A stretch of DNA of 64,000 nucleotides from positions 172,177,004 through 172,241,003 of the forward strand of contig CM030368.1 in assembly GCA_017893485.1 (NCBI GenBank), written 5' to 3'. Below the pieces are notes generated by a model. It worked only from the letters and a program-made list of their open reading frames with translations, searched no databases and was not told the origin of the DNA. The translations under genes and the position numbers were made by a program. Below are positions 11,707-22,624 of this stretch, piece by piece (within the stretch, counting starts at the first letter, position 1; the number at the start of each line of letters is the position of its first letter). The DNA is from Hemerocallis citrina (Eukaryota; Streptophyta; Magnoliopsida; Asparagales; Asphodelaceae).

Positions 11707-12644
11707 TAAAATACCCGTTTAAGACCCCAACCTGCATTGGACTCGAACTGGAACCCAAAAAAAAAAAACCGGGTCCGGGTATACCCGAACTTGATGCCTA
11801 AGCTGGTAGCAATTACACGGGTGGACTCTAGGTCCAATTCTAGGACTCATTGAGAAACGGGACTGTGCACTACCCGGAACCGAACCGACCGATGCCAGTG
11901 GGCAATAACCGCACCCACCAAAATTCCACCAAAGCTCTCATAATGGCACTTCCAAACTCTGATACACTCTTAAGCTTAAGCTTAAGTATCAAACCATAGA
12001 TTCAATAAAAAGAAATTCTTTATTATGGAGAGATTTCTGTTTTTTTAGGTCAAATGAGCGGGTTTGGGACGAGTTCAAGAAAATGATTATAAGGATCAAG
12101 AAAGGGAAGATTCTGGAGGTGAATCAAGAGGAGCAAAGAAGACTTTGGCATAGATTTACAAGTGATTAACAAATTCAAACCTCTAGTTTGATTACTGTGT
12201 TTCGCATATATGAATTATATCCATTTAGTTACTATAAATGCATATGAATTCAGTTTTGGTACATGTATATGATCACATCTATGAGTTGCACACAAGGTGT
12301 TTATTAATATGTGTGGATGCATATTTGTATATACACTTTTATGTGATAACTTAGTGTGAGAGAAAATTATTAGAAATATGATTATATGATGTGTTTGACA
12401 AAATTTGTGGAATGTATGCTTGTGTATGTGTGAATGTGACAAGCTATTGTGGCGGATGGTTGTGAAGAACATGATTGCATATAATGTGTTAATATGTATG
12501 AATGAAGATAAAATTGAAATGTATAAGTAGAGGGCATATATTGGTTGATTATTATGATTTACTAATTTAACGAGTGTCAGTGACCTCTGTTATGGATTGG
12601 GCAAGTTGACATTGAAGTGCGGTCCATAAAAATCGAGTGTAAAA
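11707..12644. other. Non-coding spacer
   Basis: AT-rich DNA with a GC-rich patch near 11735-11900 (CGGGTCCGGGTATACCCG and similar short palindromic C/G phrases) and a TGTG-rich stretch at about 12230-12480. No coding signal, RNA gene or element boundary was recognised. Confidence 0.4.
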
Positions 12645-12909
12645 CCGGGGCTAGTTGTCAAACTGGGGCTAGTTATTATTGAATTACTGGAACTAACCCA
12701 TGGCTCCAGTGTGAAATTTGAGTAAGTCGCTACTACATTGGGCGTACAAGTCAATGGCTTCCAACTAAGACTGGGACAGTCAATACTAGGCCCTAAACGG
12801 GGCTAGTCATAATTGAATTACTAGTATCATTCAATGACTCTAGTGTGAACTCCGAACAAGTGGGCACTAAAGTGAGTAGTGGCATACTGTATGGACCGAG
12901 CTAGTCGAC

Positions 12910-12917
12910 ACCAGATA
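12910..12917 (+). repeat. 8-bp target duplication of the hAT MITE (left; right copy 13277-13284)
   Basis: ACCAGATA on both sides of the element, perfect. Confidence 0.85.
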
Positions 12918-13276
12918 CATGGGCGGATCCGGGGGGGGGGAGGGGGGGGGGGGGGGGCTGGGGTATGCTACAGCCCCCCAACATTTGACATTTGTTTGTA
13001 ATGTTTTTTTTTTTGGGTATATTAGTGTGGAATGTACGCTTTAGCCCCCCCCCCCCCCCCCCCCCCCCAAAAAAAAATATATTTTAAAACCCACCTCATA
13101 TATATTTGAGCCTTCTATTTATTTTTATGGGTCCAAGCTCAACTCTATTCTATCTAGTATCTATAACAACTTTACTTTTCTAGTATCTATAACAACTTTA
13201 TATATATTTTGCATGTTACCTTGTGCGAATTCTTTTTTCCAGCCTCCCTCACTTTTCAATCCTGGATTCGCCCCCG
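12918..13276. mobile_element. hAT-type MITE (359 bp)
   Basis: The ends CATGGGCGGATCCGGG and, reverse-complemented, CGGGGGCGAATCCAGG form imperfect terminal inverted repeats of the plant hAT type (CAGTGGCGGATCC-like). A perfect 8-bp target duplication, ACCAGATA, flanks them (12910-12917 and 13277-13284), as hAT transposases make. There is no coding capacity. Unusual contents: a near pure G run (12931-12957, one A), a 24-bp C run (13045-13068), and a tandem duplication of TAGTATCTATAACAACTTTA near 13160-13200. Confidence 0.85.
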
Positions 13277-13899
13277 ACCAGATATATGAATTTCTATGAA
13301 TGATTTTGACGATTATAATGTAGCATTAGCGATGCTTTACTCCGGTGTTGTTACTAATGTGATTGTGGTCCTTGAGTGTTCCTTGGGTTAACCTGAGCTA
13401 GTCATAATTGAATTACTCGTATCATTGAATTGTTGTGGTGTGCGTTCCGAGTGAGTCGGCACTGAAGTTACCAGCCAATGGCCTTCGGTTGAGACCAGGG
13501 ATAGTCGGCATTGGATTTGAATAGTATCCCAGGTGTGTTAGCATTGGGCGTTTAACACAGTAACTCACAGTGTGTTAGTGTGTTTGGTGTATGACACGAC
13601 ATGCAGTATCATTCACGCATTCATCTGCATACATGACATAGAACTTACACGGATCAACACATTCATACCATTACCCAAAAAAAAAAAAACACATTCACAC
13701 GCACCTGAAAACATACATAAACACATACACCAGATTATAATCTGTACACATCTCCATGTATTAATTAAAAAATTGGAAGAGAAACCTGGTTGCAGACAAT
13801 GTGTGTTGAAGACAATGTGTGTAACCGTAGTTCTTAAACCAGCAGTTAGAGTTTCATTTCTTGCGTCAACTGGTGGTGGTTAACATACCCACAGATTGT

Positions 13900-13907
13900 G
13901 ATACAAG
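13900..13907 (+). repeat. 8-bp target duplication of the 1.6-kb hAT element (left; right copy 15552-15559)
   Basis: GATACAAG occurs immediately before CAGTGGCGG and immediately after CGCCCCAG, perfect. Confidence 0.88.
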
Positions 13908-15551
13908 CAGTGGCGGAGCTAGAATTTTTATCCACCGAAAGCGAAATCGCAAGAACAAAAAATTTATAGACGTCTCTGAACATCTACAATCATATTACAA
14001 AAGCAGTTAAACAAGAATTGTTACATTAATCCTTGGTTGCTAAGTATTAATTTGTAATTTTCATGAACCTCCACAGTCGAGATGAAGTTATATTAAGACA
14101 TACTTGAATTACTAACTACCAACTATGTTCCTTCATGGCAAAATAAAATAAATTAGTATTTAACATCCAAGATATTTGAATCAATTGCCAGTAATTATTA
14201 AAATAAAGACATAGTAATCTTTCTTAAGAGAGAGGGTGAGTTTCAAACATATTGATACTACATTATATGAAATAAATAAACAGTTTTAAGTGTTGAAATT
14301 TAATAACGATAACATACCGATCTTTATCCAAATTCAATGGTAATAACTTTGGTTGTGCGGTTGGATCTGGTAATTCATTCCTAGACAAGCTCTCAACAAA
14401 CTGAAAATCATTATTAGCATCAAAATATAACCAGAAAAATTACAAAGAAAAGGTTTAACACAATTAAGTATACACAGTTTGGGATCCTCAAACTATACAA
14501 AACTCATTTTATTATGTCAGATAATCAAACAAACAGGTAAGTGGAGAACTTGAGATTAGTGAAACTGACTTGTATCTTGTATACCTATATTATCTAGGGT
14601 TCTAGAGTTGGTAACTTGGATCCCCTAAGTTATAGAACGGTAAGATTACAACAAATAAACAAATTAAACATGAATGTCCGGTATTACCTAAATGCATATT
14701 AGAAATTCCCATTATTAACTGTGCCTAAAAACAAATTTAGAAACTTCAAGGTTGTCTAACAAATTACCATATCCTTCGACATTTCGACTCCATATCCCCG
14801 CCTGTCTCCTCTCCTCGCCGAATTATCCATACACAATATGACAATCTCTGCACCCAAAAAGCAAAAAACATTATGAAGCAAAATACCAAACATATGAGCA
14901 CCACTAACAACTTAAAAACCCAGGAACCCATTAGAGAACCAGAGTAAACAAATCAAACCCAACACATAAAAAACACAAAGAGAGAACCCATTAAATAAAT
15001 TAACAATTTTAATGAGAAAAAAAAAGAGAAATTGTTTTATACCATCATCTGAACTGAAATCAAAGAGTTTGGCTCCAATGCTTACTCATCTTAAACAATA
15101 ATACCCTAGTTCCAAAACCCATCTTAAACTCTCTGATGCCCAATTTAGTTGAGAAACTCGCAGATTCCATACTGGGATTGTGATGTGGGACTTGGGAGCT
15201 AGGGTTTCGAAGGAGCAGCGAATAAGAGAATAGGCGGGTTGAGAAAATGAGAAAAGATTTGGAGAATTAAGGGCTTGGATTGGTAGGAGAATTGAGGGCA
15301 AGGTTTCGGAGGAGATCGGGAGAACAAAATCGGAGAATAAGAGAGCAGCAGAAGAAAAGGCACGAGTCCGGTGGTGTGTGAGTGTGGGCCGAAAAAGGAG
15401 CGGCTGTATGGGTTTCCATTTGTGGGCCAAGCTCAGGGGGAGCATTGTTGCATGGGCTTCCATTTTAAAAAAACATGGGCCTACACAAAGGGGCTGCCCA
15501 AGCTCAGGGGGAGCGGCCGCGCACTCTGAGCTTGGTGTAGTTCCGCCCCAG
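13908..15551. mobile_element. Non-autonomous hAT element (1,644 bp)
   Basis: The left end CAGTGGCGGAGCTAG and the inverted right end CTGGGGCGGAACTAC agree at about 11 of 15 positions; CAGTGGCGGA is a widespread plant hAT terminus. A perfect 8-bp duplication (GATACAAG) flanks it. No transposase domain (DDE or hATC) is seen. The right half carries a minus-strand open frame (15607-15086, running past the end of the element) with a Ser/Leu-rich peptide that I do not recognise. The phrase GCCCAAGCTCAGGGGGAGC occurs twice (about 15424 and 15497), a subterminal repeat of the kind transposases bind. Confidence 0.88.
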
Positions 15552-15629
15552 GATACAAGTATTGCACGATAACTTAGCGATGTGAAAAGGCTAGAGAACA
15601 AAGTCAAAGAAGTGAAAGTTGATATATGT

Positions 15630-16155
15630 TCTGATATGGTACAGATGATGTGGCCCCATCAGAGCCATCAGATTTCCTAAAATTTTGCTCCTCCATGATC
15701 ATCGAGTCAAACAGGTCCAACAGGCTTCTAGCAGCTCAGGCCCACAGGCTAACGGGTCCGATCCGGCCTGCTAAGGGCTGAGACCCATTAGCCCCAGCCT
15801 ATAAATACCAGGCCCCTCCTCCTTGCCCAAGGTGATAAAATTTTCCCTACCTGAACACTAGCCACTGTTACTATTCCAGTGACTGACTAGATCGTCGGAT
15901 GGCCTATCGTCCGGATCTCTCCCGGTGTTTCTAGGCATTGTGTAGGTACTAAGGTCCCAGTCGAGCCACCAAGATTCGAGCTGAGCCACTAGGATCCGAG
16001 TCGAGCACCCAGCCTCCACCTCTCTCCTATTACCCTCGGGCCAAACATACGGCCCAAAGATCGCCCCGAGGCCCAGATCTGTTCCAGTGCCGCTCCTTCC
16101 AACATAAAATTACAATAACTCACACCTGTTACCCCCACACAAAAAACAAACAGCA
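15630..16155 (+). repeat. Tat element 5' LTR (approximate limits)
   Basis: The LTR end is inferred from the primer-binding site just downstream and a CA at about 16154. The start is a guess near the TGATATGG at 15632. A TATA box (TATAAATA, 15800-15807) sits in a C-rich promoter-like context. Confidence 0.5.
15800..15807 (+). promoter_or_regulatory. TATA box of the Tat LTR
   Basis: TATAAATA within the LTR, about 360 bp upstream of the primer-binding site, with C-rich sequence downstream; a plausible core promoter for the element RNA. Confidence 0.5.
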
Positions 16156-16160
16156 TCAAG

Positions 16161-16178
16161 TTGGCACCGTCTGTGAGA
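16161..16178 (+). other. Tat primer-binding site
   Basis: TTGGCACCGTCTGTGAGA resembles the TTGGCGCCGTCTGTGGGA site that is standard in plant Tat-lineage elements; two substitutions are of the G-to-A type. Confidence 0.8.
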
Positions 16179-16223
16179 AAGCTACGTCACTGAAACCAAT
16201 CTGACCTCAGCCTCGGACCTCTC

Positions 16224-17570
16224 TTGAAGCCAAGACCTCCCATGGCTCCTAAAGCCAGAAAAGCCTTCACCGCTGGACGTCGTCCAGACCCTCCTCCCTC
16301 TCCAAGCCATGCGAACACCCGGGGCTCTAACCGACCACAAGCCAACAGTGCAGCAGGACCCGAACCGAGCGCCTCACGCTCGGTCGCCCACAATTTACGA
16401 CAGGTCATTAATAATCGGTAGCTCAGCCAGTCGATGGGAGGGGCCGCTTCCAACTCGGCTCCGACCCATAGCATCCAGCCAACCCAAGGACAAGAACAAT
16501 GGCACAACCACTCACCCCAGGAGAACCCGCCTCCGCGTGGCCGAGACGAGCAGACCCCGGTCACGAGAGCCGAATTCCAAAACCACGCTGGTCCTCGACA
16601 AGAAGTCCAGGGCAGAAAATCCCACGGTCTGACTCACCCACAAAGACAAGACGAGGTCGTCGACGCCTCAAGGAGATGGAGAATCGTCTCGCCCACATCG
16701 ATGAGGGCGGACCCCAACCGTGGCAAGGGAACCGGCCAAACTGACCTCTGTTTTCTCCCCAAATTCTTTATGCTGAGATTCCCTGGAATTTCAGGCCGTC
16801 CCAGTTTGAGACCAACAATGGATAGAGTGATCCAGCTGATCCCATGGAAGAGTTCAAAACCCTCATGTTGATTCATAGGGCATCGGATCCTTTCCTATGC
16901 CACGCCTTCCCTGCCACCCTATGCGGTCCGGCTCGGGAATGGTTCTCAAAGATCACCCCCGGCTCGGTCTTCTCATTTGACCAACTCGAAGCAAACTTTT
17001 TAGCCCACTTCGTGACCAGCCGAAAGGCCGAGAAGACAAGCGCGTCCCTTCTGAACCTCAAGCACAAGGAAGGAGAATCCCTCCGCAAGTTCGTGCGAAG
17101 GTTCACTACCGAGGCAAAGGCGGTCTCCTCTTTCGATGCAGGCGTTGCTTCCGCTGCATTCCAGCACAATGTTTGCCACGGCCAGTTAAAGGCCTCACTA
17201 GCCAAAAAACCACCCCTAGACTTTTCCGACCTTCTCAATAGGGTCAAGAAGTACATCTGAGCAGAGGAAGCCCTGCCCCTCGAAGGCATTAAAGAAATTA
17301 TTGCCATGGGGAAGCGAAAAGCGGACGACTCCGAGCTCGCCAAGAAGACCCTGAAGGACGTGACTAGTCAAAAGAGGCCACCTCCGGTTCTCTGTTTCGA
17401 AAGATACACGCCGCTAACCCAGAACATGTCAGCCATCCTCTTAGAGATCGAGGATAAGGGGATGGTCCAACACCCTCCTCGAATGAGCAACAACAAAAAA
17501 GGGACCAAAGGTTCTGCTGCCGGTTTCACCGAGACCACGGGCACGAAATAGACACCTGTCGTGCCTTTAA
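16224..17570 (+). pseudogene. Tat gag, broken
   Basis: The N-terminal Pro/Arg-rich part opens at 16224 (MAPKARKAF inside) and meets TAG at 16419, continuing in the same frame to about 16745. A frameshift near 16750-16775 moves the reading to the frame of the Retrotrans_gag core at 16844-17260 (EEFKTLMLIHRASDPFLCHA, then GPAREWFSK, LRKFVRRF). A TGA at 17258 (KKYI-stop-AEEAL) is explained by CGA to TGA. A further one-base shift lies at the A6 run near 17500, after which the C/H motif CCRFHRDHGHEIDTC can be read in the pol frame. The whole is recognisable but untranslatable. Confidence 0.85.
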
Positions 17571-17574
17571 AGAC

Positions 17575-20277
17575 GTGATCGAAGCCCTCATCCAGAGAGG
17601 GTACCTTAGGGAGTTTACTTGGACCAACCCAAGAGACTGGAGGGACTTGAGGAATCTGAGGCCTTCGCCTCCTCCTCGAAAGGTCAGTAGGCAACCCGAG
17701 CAGGAACCTGAGCCCAAAGAAACCGGGGGACCGGCCATCCTACACTGTGTCCATGGAAGACCCATAGGAGGGGACTCCAATACCTCTCATAAGGCCTTCT
17801 TGCGAGAAGTGAATTCGGTCCATGACCAGCCGCCCCCCAGAGTTCGGCAGCAGGCGGTCTCCTTCTCAGGGGAAGACCTGGAGGGCGTCCGACTCCCGCA
17901 TTGTGATGCCCTTATCATTAGCCTCGGCATGGCAAACCACGAAGTTCGCCGAATCCTCGTAGACAATGGAAGCTCGATCAATATTCTCTTTCTGGCTGCT
18001 TTTGAAAACCTTAAGCTCCCCTGTGAGAAGTTAAAGCCGGCTGGGTACATCTTTCACGGTTTCTCCGGCGTCTCCGTCCAAATTGAGGGAATCGTCACAC
18101 TTGATGTGACATTCGGGACATCCCCGATTATGCGAACCGAATCGATGGAGTTCATGGTGGTCGATATCAAGGCCGCGTATAATATCATTCTAGGCCGACC
18201 TGCCTACCACATGAAACTGAAATTCCCTACCGACCTCAGAGTCGGTGTTGTCTGGGGAAACCAGGAATTTGCACGGTCATGCTATATGACCGCAGTAGGG
18301 GGCAGTATATTCCCCCTTGATGTAGTGGAACTTCTGTTCGAAAGTAACTAGCCAGAGTTGGAGCCAGTGGACGAACTGGAGGAGGTCTCTTTCGGTGCGG
18401 AAGACAAATCCAAATGGTTCCGCGTGAGCCGATATCTGTCCCCAGACTTGAGGCCGACCATCATCGATTGTGTTCTCTGAAATATTGACCTCTTCGCATG
18501 GACCCCATCAGACATGCCTAGAATTTCTGAAGACCTAATCATGCACAAGCTGAGCATCCACCCAGGCTCCAAGCGGATCCAACAAAAGCAACATAAGTTC
18601 ACTCCCGAGAGGCAACAAGTAGTGAACGTGGAGGTGGACAAGCTGCTGTCTGCCCGGTTCGTACTAGAGGTCAACTATCCCGAGTGGTTGGCTAACGTCG
18701 TAATGGTCAAGAAGGCGAACGGGAAGTGGAGGGTCTTTATAGATTTCACGGGCCTTAATAAGGCCTGCCCCAAAGATCCATTTTCCCTCCCGAGCATCGA
18801 TTCTCTGATCGACGCGATATCGGACCACGAACTACTAACCTTTATAGATGCCTTCTCAGGCTATAACCAGATCAGAATGTTCCTCCCGGATATAGCCAAG
18901 ACAGCCTTCATAACCAACCAAGATCTCTATTGTTATCAGGTCATGCCCTTCGGGCTAAAGAACGTTGGTTCCACATATCAGAGGCTCATCAATCGGGTCT
19001 TCAAAGAACAAATCGGTCGAAACATGGAGGTGTACGTTGACGACATGCTCATCAAGAGCCGCCGAGGGTAGGATCATGAGGCCAACCTCGAGAAAGCTTT
19101 TGGTGTCCTCTGGCACCACAACATGAGGCTCAATCCCGCTAAATGCGCCTTCGGTGTCTCATCTAGGAAGTTTCTCAGATTCATTGTGAGCTAGCGTGGC
19201 ATAGAGGCAAACCCCGAGAAGACCCAGGCCATAATCGACATGGCCCCTCCAAGAAATGTAAAGGAAGTTCAACGGCTTTTGGGGCAGCTGGTGGCCATCG
19301 GCCGCTTCCTCTCCAAATCTAGGGAGAAGTCACTTTCCTTTTTTGAGGCCCTATGAGGGGTGAAAGGTTTCGAATGGGGAGACTTTCAACAGCAGGCATT
19401 CGACCAACTGGAAACTTACCTCGCCAACCCTCCACTTCTAAGCAAGCCCGAGCCGGATAAATCCCTCTTCCTCTACCTTTTGGCCTCGGAACACGCACTT
19501 AGCACCGTGCTGGTCAGAGAGGAAGATGGAGTTCAGAAGCCTCTCTACTACATCAGCAAAGTCCTACTCACAGCCGAAACCCATTATGCAAAGATGGAAA
19601 AGGTTGCTTACGCTCTGGTCATGGCAGCACGGAAGCTCCGCCCATACTTTCAAGCCCACTCGATCCAAGTCCTCATGGACCAGCCCCTTAAGACGGTCCT
19701 CCACAAGCCGGAGAATTCTGGCCGCTTAATAAAGTGGTCGATCGAGCTGAGCCATTACGACATCAACTACCAACCTAGGACGGCTATTAAAGGACAGGCC
19801 CTCGCCGAATTCATCAAGGAGTGCACCATTCCCGAGCCTTCTGAAATTCAAGAGGCAAAACCGATCTGGGAGGTTTATGTCGACGGATCGTCCTACGAGG
19901 TTGGAAGCGGCGCGGGAGTCATACTCAGAGGCCCCGACAACTTTGTTCTCCAATATTCTTTACACCTAAACTTCCTCGCCTCCAACAATGAGGCAAAATA
20001 CGAGGCGATGATTGCAGGGCTTACATTAGAACAAAAGGTGGGGGCAAGGCAAATAAGAGTCTACAACGACTCACAGCTTGTGGTCAACCAGATCACTGGG
20101 GATTATGAGGCTCGTGACGCCCTGATGGTTCAATACTTGGCACTAGTTCAACAACTCTTAACCGCCTTCGACACTACTTCGGTAGAGCGAATACCGAGAG
20201 AGCAAAACGCCCAAGCTAATTCTTTGTCCAAGCTCACCTCATCGTCCTTCAAAAGGCCTCGACCGCACCATCTTAAT
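17575..20277 (+). pseudogene. Tat pol: protease, RT, RNase H, archaeal-type RNase H; five nonsense codons
   Basis: A single reading frame runs for 2.7 kb with no frameshift until about 20255, broken only by stops at 18349 (TAG), 18478 (TGA), 19069 (TAG), 19192 (TAG) and 19354 (TGA). Domains: aspartic protease with VDNGSS (about 17960); RT with WRVFIDFTGLNKACPKD (about 18725), FIDAFSGYNQI (about 18840), MPFGLKN (about 18940) and the catalytic YVDDM (about 19030); Ty3-type RNase H (about 19470-19790); then a second RNase H (YVDGSS about 19876, NNEAKYEAM about 19984, YNDSQLVV about 20062) that holds the D-E-D pattern. A frameshift near 20255 leads to the last matching residues (IEALIKPSI). Integrase is missing. 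Confidence 0.9.
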
Positions 20278-20330
20278 TGAAGCCCTCATAAAGCCTAGCA
20301 TATATGATTGTCGCAAACTGGAATGTATGT

Positions 20331-21122
20331 AATGGTATAAAGATATTTGGATATTTAAGTTAATAAATATATATTTTTAAGTGAGATAACGAAGCAAGAA
20401 GATGAAGGAGTAGGTAGAACTGGAATCAAAGAGTGAATGGATAGGGAAGAATTGAACCAAACAATGAGTCAATGGATGAAGATGAATGCAAGTAATGGAA
20501 GGAAGCAAACAATGCAGGGGAGGTGAAGCAACATGAGAAACCTGCGACCTGTGGGTTATGGGCCCAGAACGCTTCCGCTGTGCCACTCCGATCGGAAAAG
20601 CTCCGCCAATAGCATCCATTAGCTCTAGCAATCTGCTTCGTGGTTCTCCATGTCCTTGGCACATCCAAAACGACTTCTTTCTAGCATGAAGTTTGAACTC
20701 CTAACAATCTGAGATTCTGAACACTTTCTGAGATCCTGGGACTCTACATGCACATCTTGGAGCAAAAGATAACACTTCCTCTTCTGGTGATGATCCAAGC
20801 CACTGACATGTCGTAGAGATCAAGTGATGCCGATCGACGAACCAAGTAAAAATAAAAAAAAGGATAACACCAAAATTAAAATAACATGGGTACGAAAAGA
20901 ATGAAATTATACCCAATGAGGAATCAACAATGTGGGCGACTGTAAGAGACAGAAGGAAACAAGGAATCAAGGAATTGAATGTGAAGGGATCTGAATGGAC
21001 AGAATAAGACTAGTATCCATATCAAGTTAATTATCAGTTGTTCAGGTGCTTGGCCTACTTATAATTGAGGCTAAGTCAAGTCTGACCAACATATTAGTCA
21101 AACTAACACATTATCCAAACAT
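20331..21122 (-). other. Leader of the long-LTR Ty3/gypsy element, truncated
   Basis: This lies between the truncated Tat element and the primer-binding site next to LTR copy A, so on the minus strand it should be the start of that element's internal region. I see no gag here: only short open frames on the minus strand (20668-20426 and 20970-20701) without known motifs. The left end abuts the Tat pol remnant, which points to a deletion joining two retrotransposons near 20331. Confidence 0.45.
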
Positions 21123-21135
21123 GGCTCTGATACTA
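21123..21135 (-). other. Primer-binding site (tRNA-iMet type) of the long-LTR element
   Basis: On the minus strand TAGTATCAGAGCC lies about 10 bases inside the end of LTR copy A, one base off the usual TGGTATCAGAGCC. It fixes the orientation: copy A is a 5' LTR and the element reads leftward. Confidence 0.75.
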
Positions 21136-21852
21136 CTAAAAACCTGTCACGCCCTGCTTCTCAAAAGAATACAGAATACGAGCACATGACAAAGCCCAAC
21201 GAATGATTTTCATCATTCATAAGCTGTAAGGATCGACTCAACAATACAATAGGAATATACAACAGATATACAACCACGCATGTATAAAACAAATCTTATA
21301 ATCAACAGAATTATTTGAAAATATATACAAAATTCTCAAATAAAAACAAGATCTTGAAGGAAAACAAATATTCGGAGCAACATGCCCAATACAAGTTCAA
21401 GTAGCAACAGGGAATGAATAAACTCAAAAAAAAAGTAACTAAAGCATAAAGATTTCAGGCCAAGCTCAAAACACTTGATCACTCACCCCGTTAGGTAGCT
21501 GATCTCCAAAACCTGTATATTTAACATTTGGAAGAAAATAGAGAAGCAAGAGACAAAATGTTCGTTAGTGCAAGCTACGGACCGCAAATAGTTTAAGCAA
21601 AAAGGGTACATGAACAAATACAAGAAGTATAGAACAGGAAACTTGAATCAAGAACATACAACATATCATGGCAGGAATGCAACTAATGAAGTGGATCCAA
21701 TGAAACTAGCAAACAAGTAAACTGAGTCAAGTAACAGAATCATGTGACAAGTGAACATGTAATTTGGAACAAGTATCAAGTAGCATGCGAGACAGGAAAC
21801 AGGTGTGTATAGGCAAAACATGTTATTCTTAAGTCTATTGTTTAATCCTATC

Positions 21853-22624
21853 CTAAGCAGTTAAATTTCCGATTATGCCCGATTAATTCCCGATTAATCA
21901 CTAATCAGAGGCTAAGCGATTATTTTTTTAGCGATTTATAATATTTCAATAGTTAGGAATTTAATCGGGAATAATCGGCCGATTTGTGGTTAATCAGTCG
22001 ATTTTAAGTCACCGATTAACCGATTAAATCTCCTCCTCTAATTTTCATGCTCGTTTGCATTATTTGGGCTCAATCTGGCCCAAATCCAAAATTCAAATTC
22101 AAAATTCAAACCCCTTCCGGTCATTGCGCAAACCCGAACCTGACATATTCCTGCTCTCTTCTTCTTCTTCCTCATGCAAACCCAAACCCAAATCTAAACC
22201 AATTCTCTTCTTCTTCCTTGAGCAAACTCAAACCTGACCCGCCATCGCTCCCCTGCACCGTTGCATACTTGACCCAGCCCGCATCTGCTATACCTCCCAT
22301 TGTTGCTCACAGTGCTCCTCCTCCCTGATTGTTTTTGTTTGATAGAACATACCAGCAAACCCAACTCGACCCACATCCAGAATTCAAACTCAGCTCAAAG
22401 CAAGTACTCTTTTCTTTTTCTCTATAATTATATGTTTCTATTTGATAATCTAATAATAGTTTTATGTTAGGATTTAGAGTTGCTATATAATGATGATATA
22501 TCTTTTTTTTAATTATATATATAAAAAATTTTCCGATTTATTCCCCGATTATTTTCCAATTAACCGATTAATCATTAATCGCTCCTAGACCAATTAGTTC
22601 CAAAAACTGATTTTAACTACCCAG
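21853..22624. mobile_element. hAT-like non-autonomous element (772 bp) inside LTR copy A
   Basis: The ends CTAAGCAGTTAAA and (inverted) CTGGGTAGTTAAA match at 10 of 13 positions. Flanks ATCCTATC (21845-21852) and ATCTTATC (22625-22632) form an 8-bp duplication with one mismatch. The block is absent at the same place in copy D, which confirms an insertion. Both end regions are dense in CGATTAAT phrases; the middle has C-rich, CAAACCCAAACC-like DNA. No transposase is encoded. Confidence 0.7.

Larger units (their letters stand above)
12645..13520. repeat. Degenerate repeat sharing a GGGCTAGTCATAATTGAATTACT core
   Basis: Three diverged copies start at about 12665, 12799 and 13394, each followed by a similar arm containing CCAGTGTGAA/CTAGTGTGAA- and GTCGGCACTGAAG-like phrases. 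The first two are about 134 bp apart. A hAT MITE splits the array between copies two and three. Such imperfect arrays are typical of retrotransposon LTR or UTR remnants, but I cannot tie this one to a family. Confidence 0.6.
15630..20330 (+). mobile_element. Tat-lineage Ty3/gypsy retrotransposon, 3'-truncated
   Basis: In order: 5' LTR with TATA box, primer-binding site (16161), gag, protease, reverse transcriptase, RNase H and a second archaeal-type RNase H. The two RNase H domains and the DNGSS protease mark the Tat lineage (Retand/Ogre relatives). Coding similarity fades near 20330; integrase and 3' LTR are missing. The base composition is clearly more GC-rich than the surroundings. The start of the LTR is not resolved because there is no second LTR to align. 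Confidence 0.88.

Noticed and set aside
17575..20277. Endogenous pararetrovirus or viral origin of this RT
   Set aside because: The LTR, the primer site, the DNGSS protease and the dual RNase H order are those of a Tat Ty3/gypsy retrotransposon.
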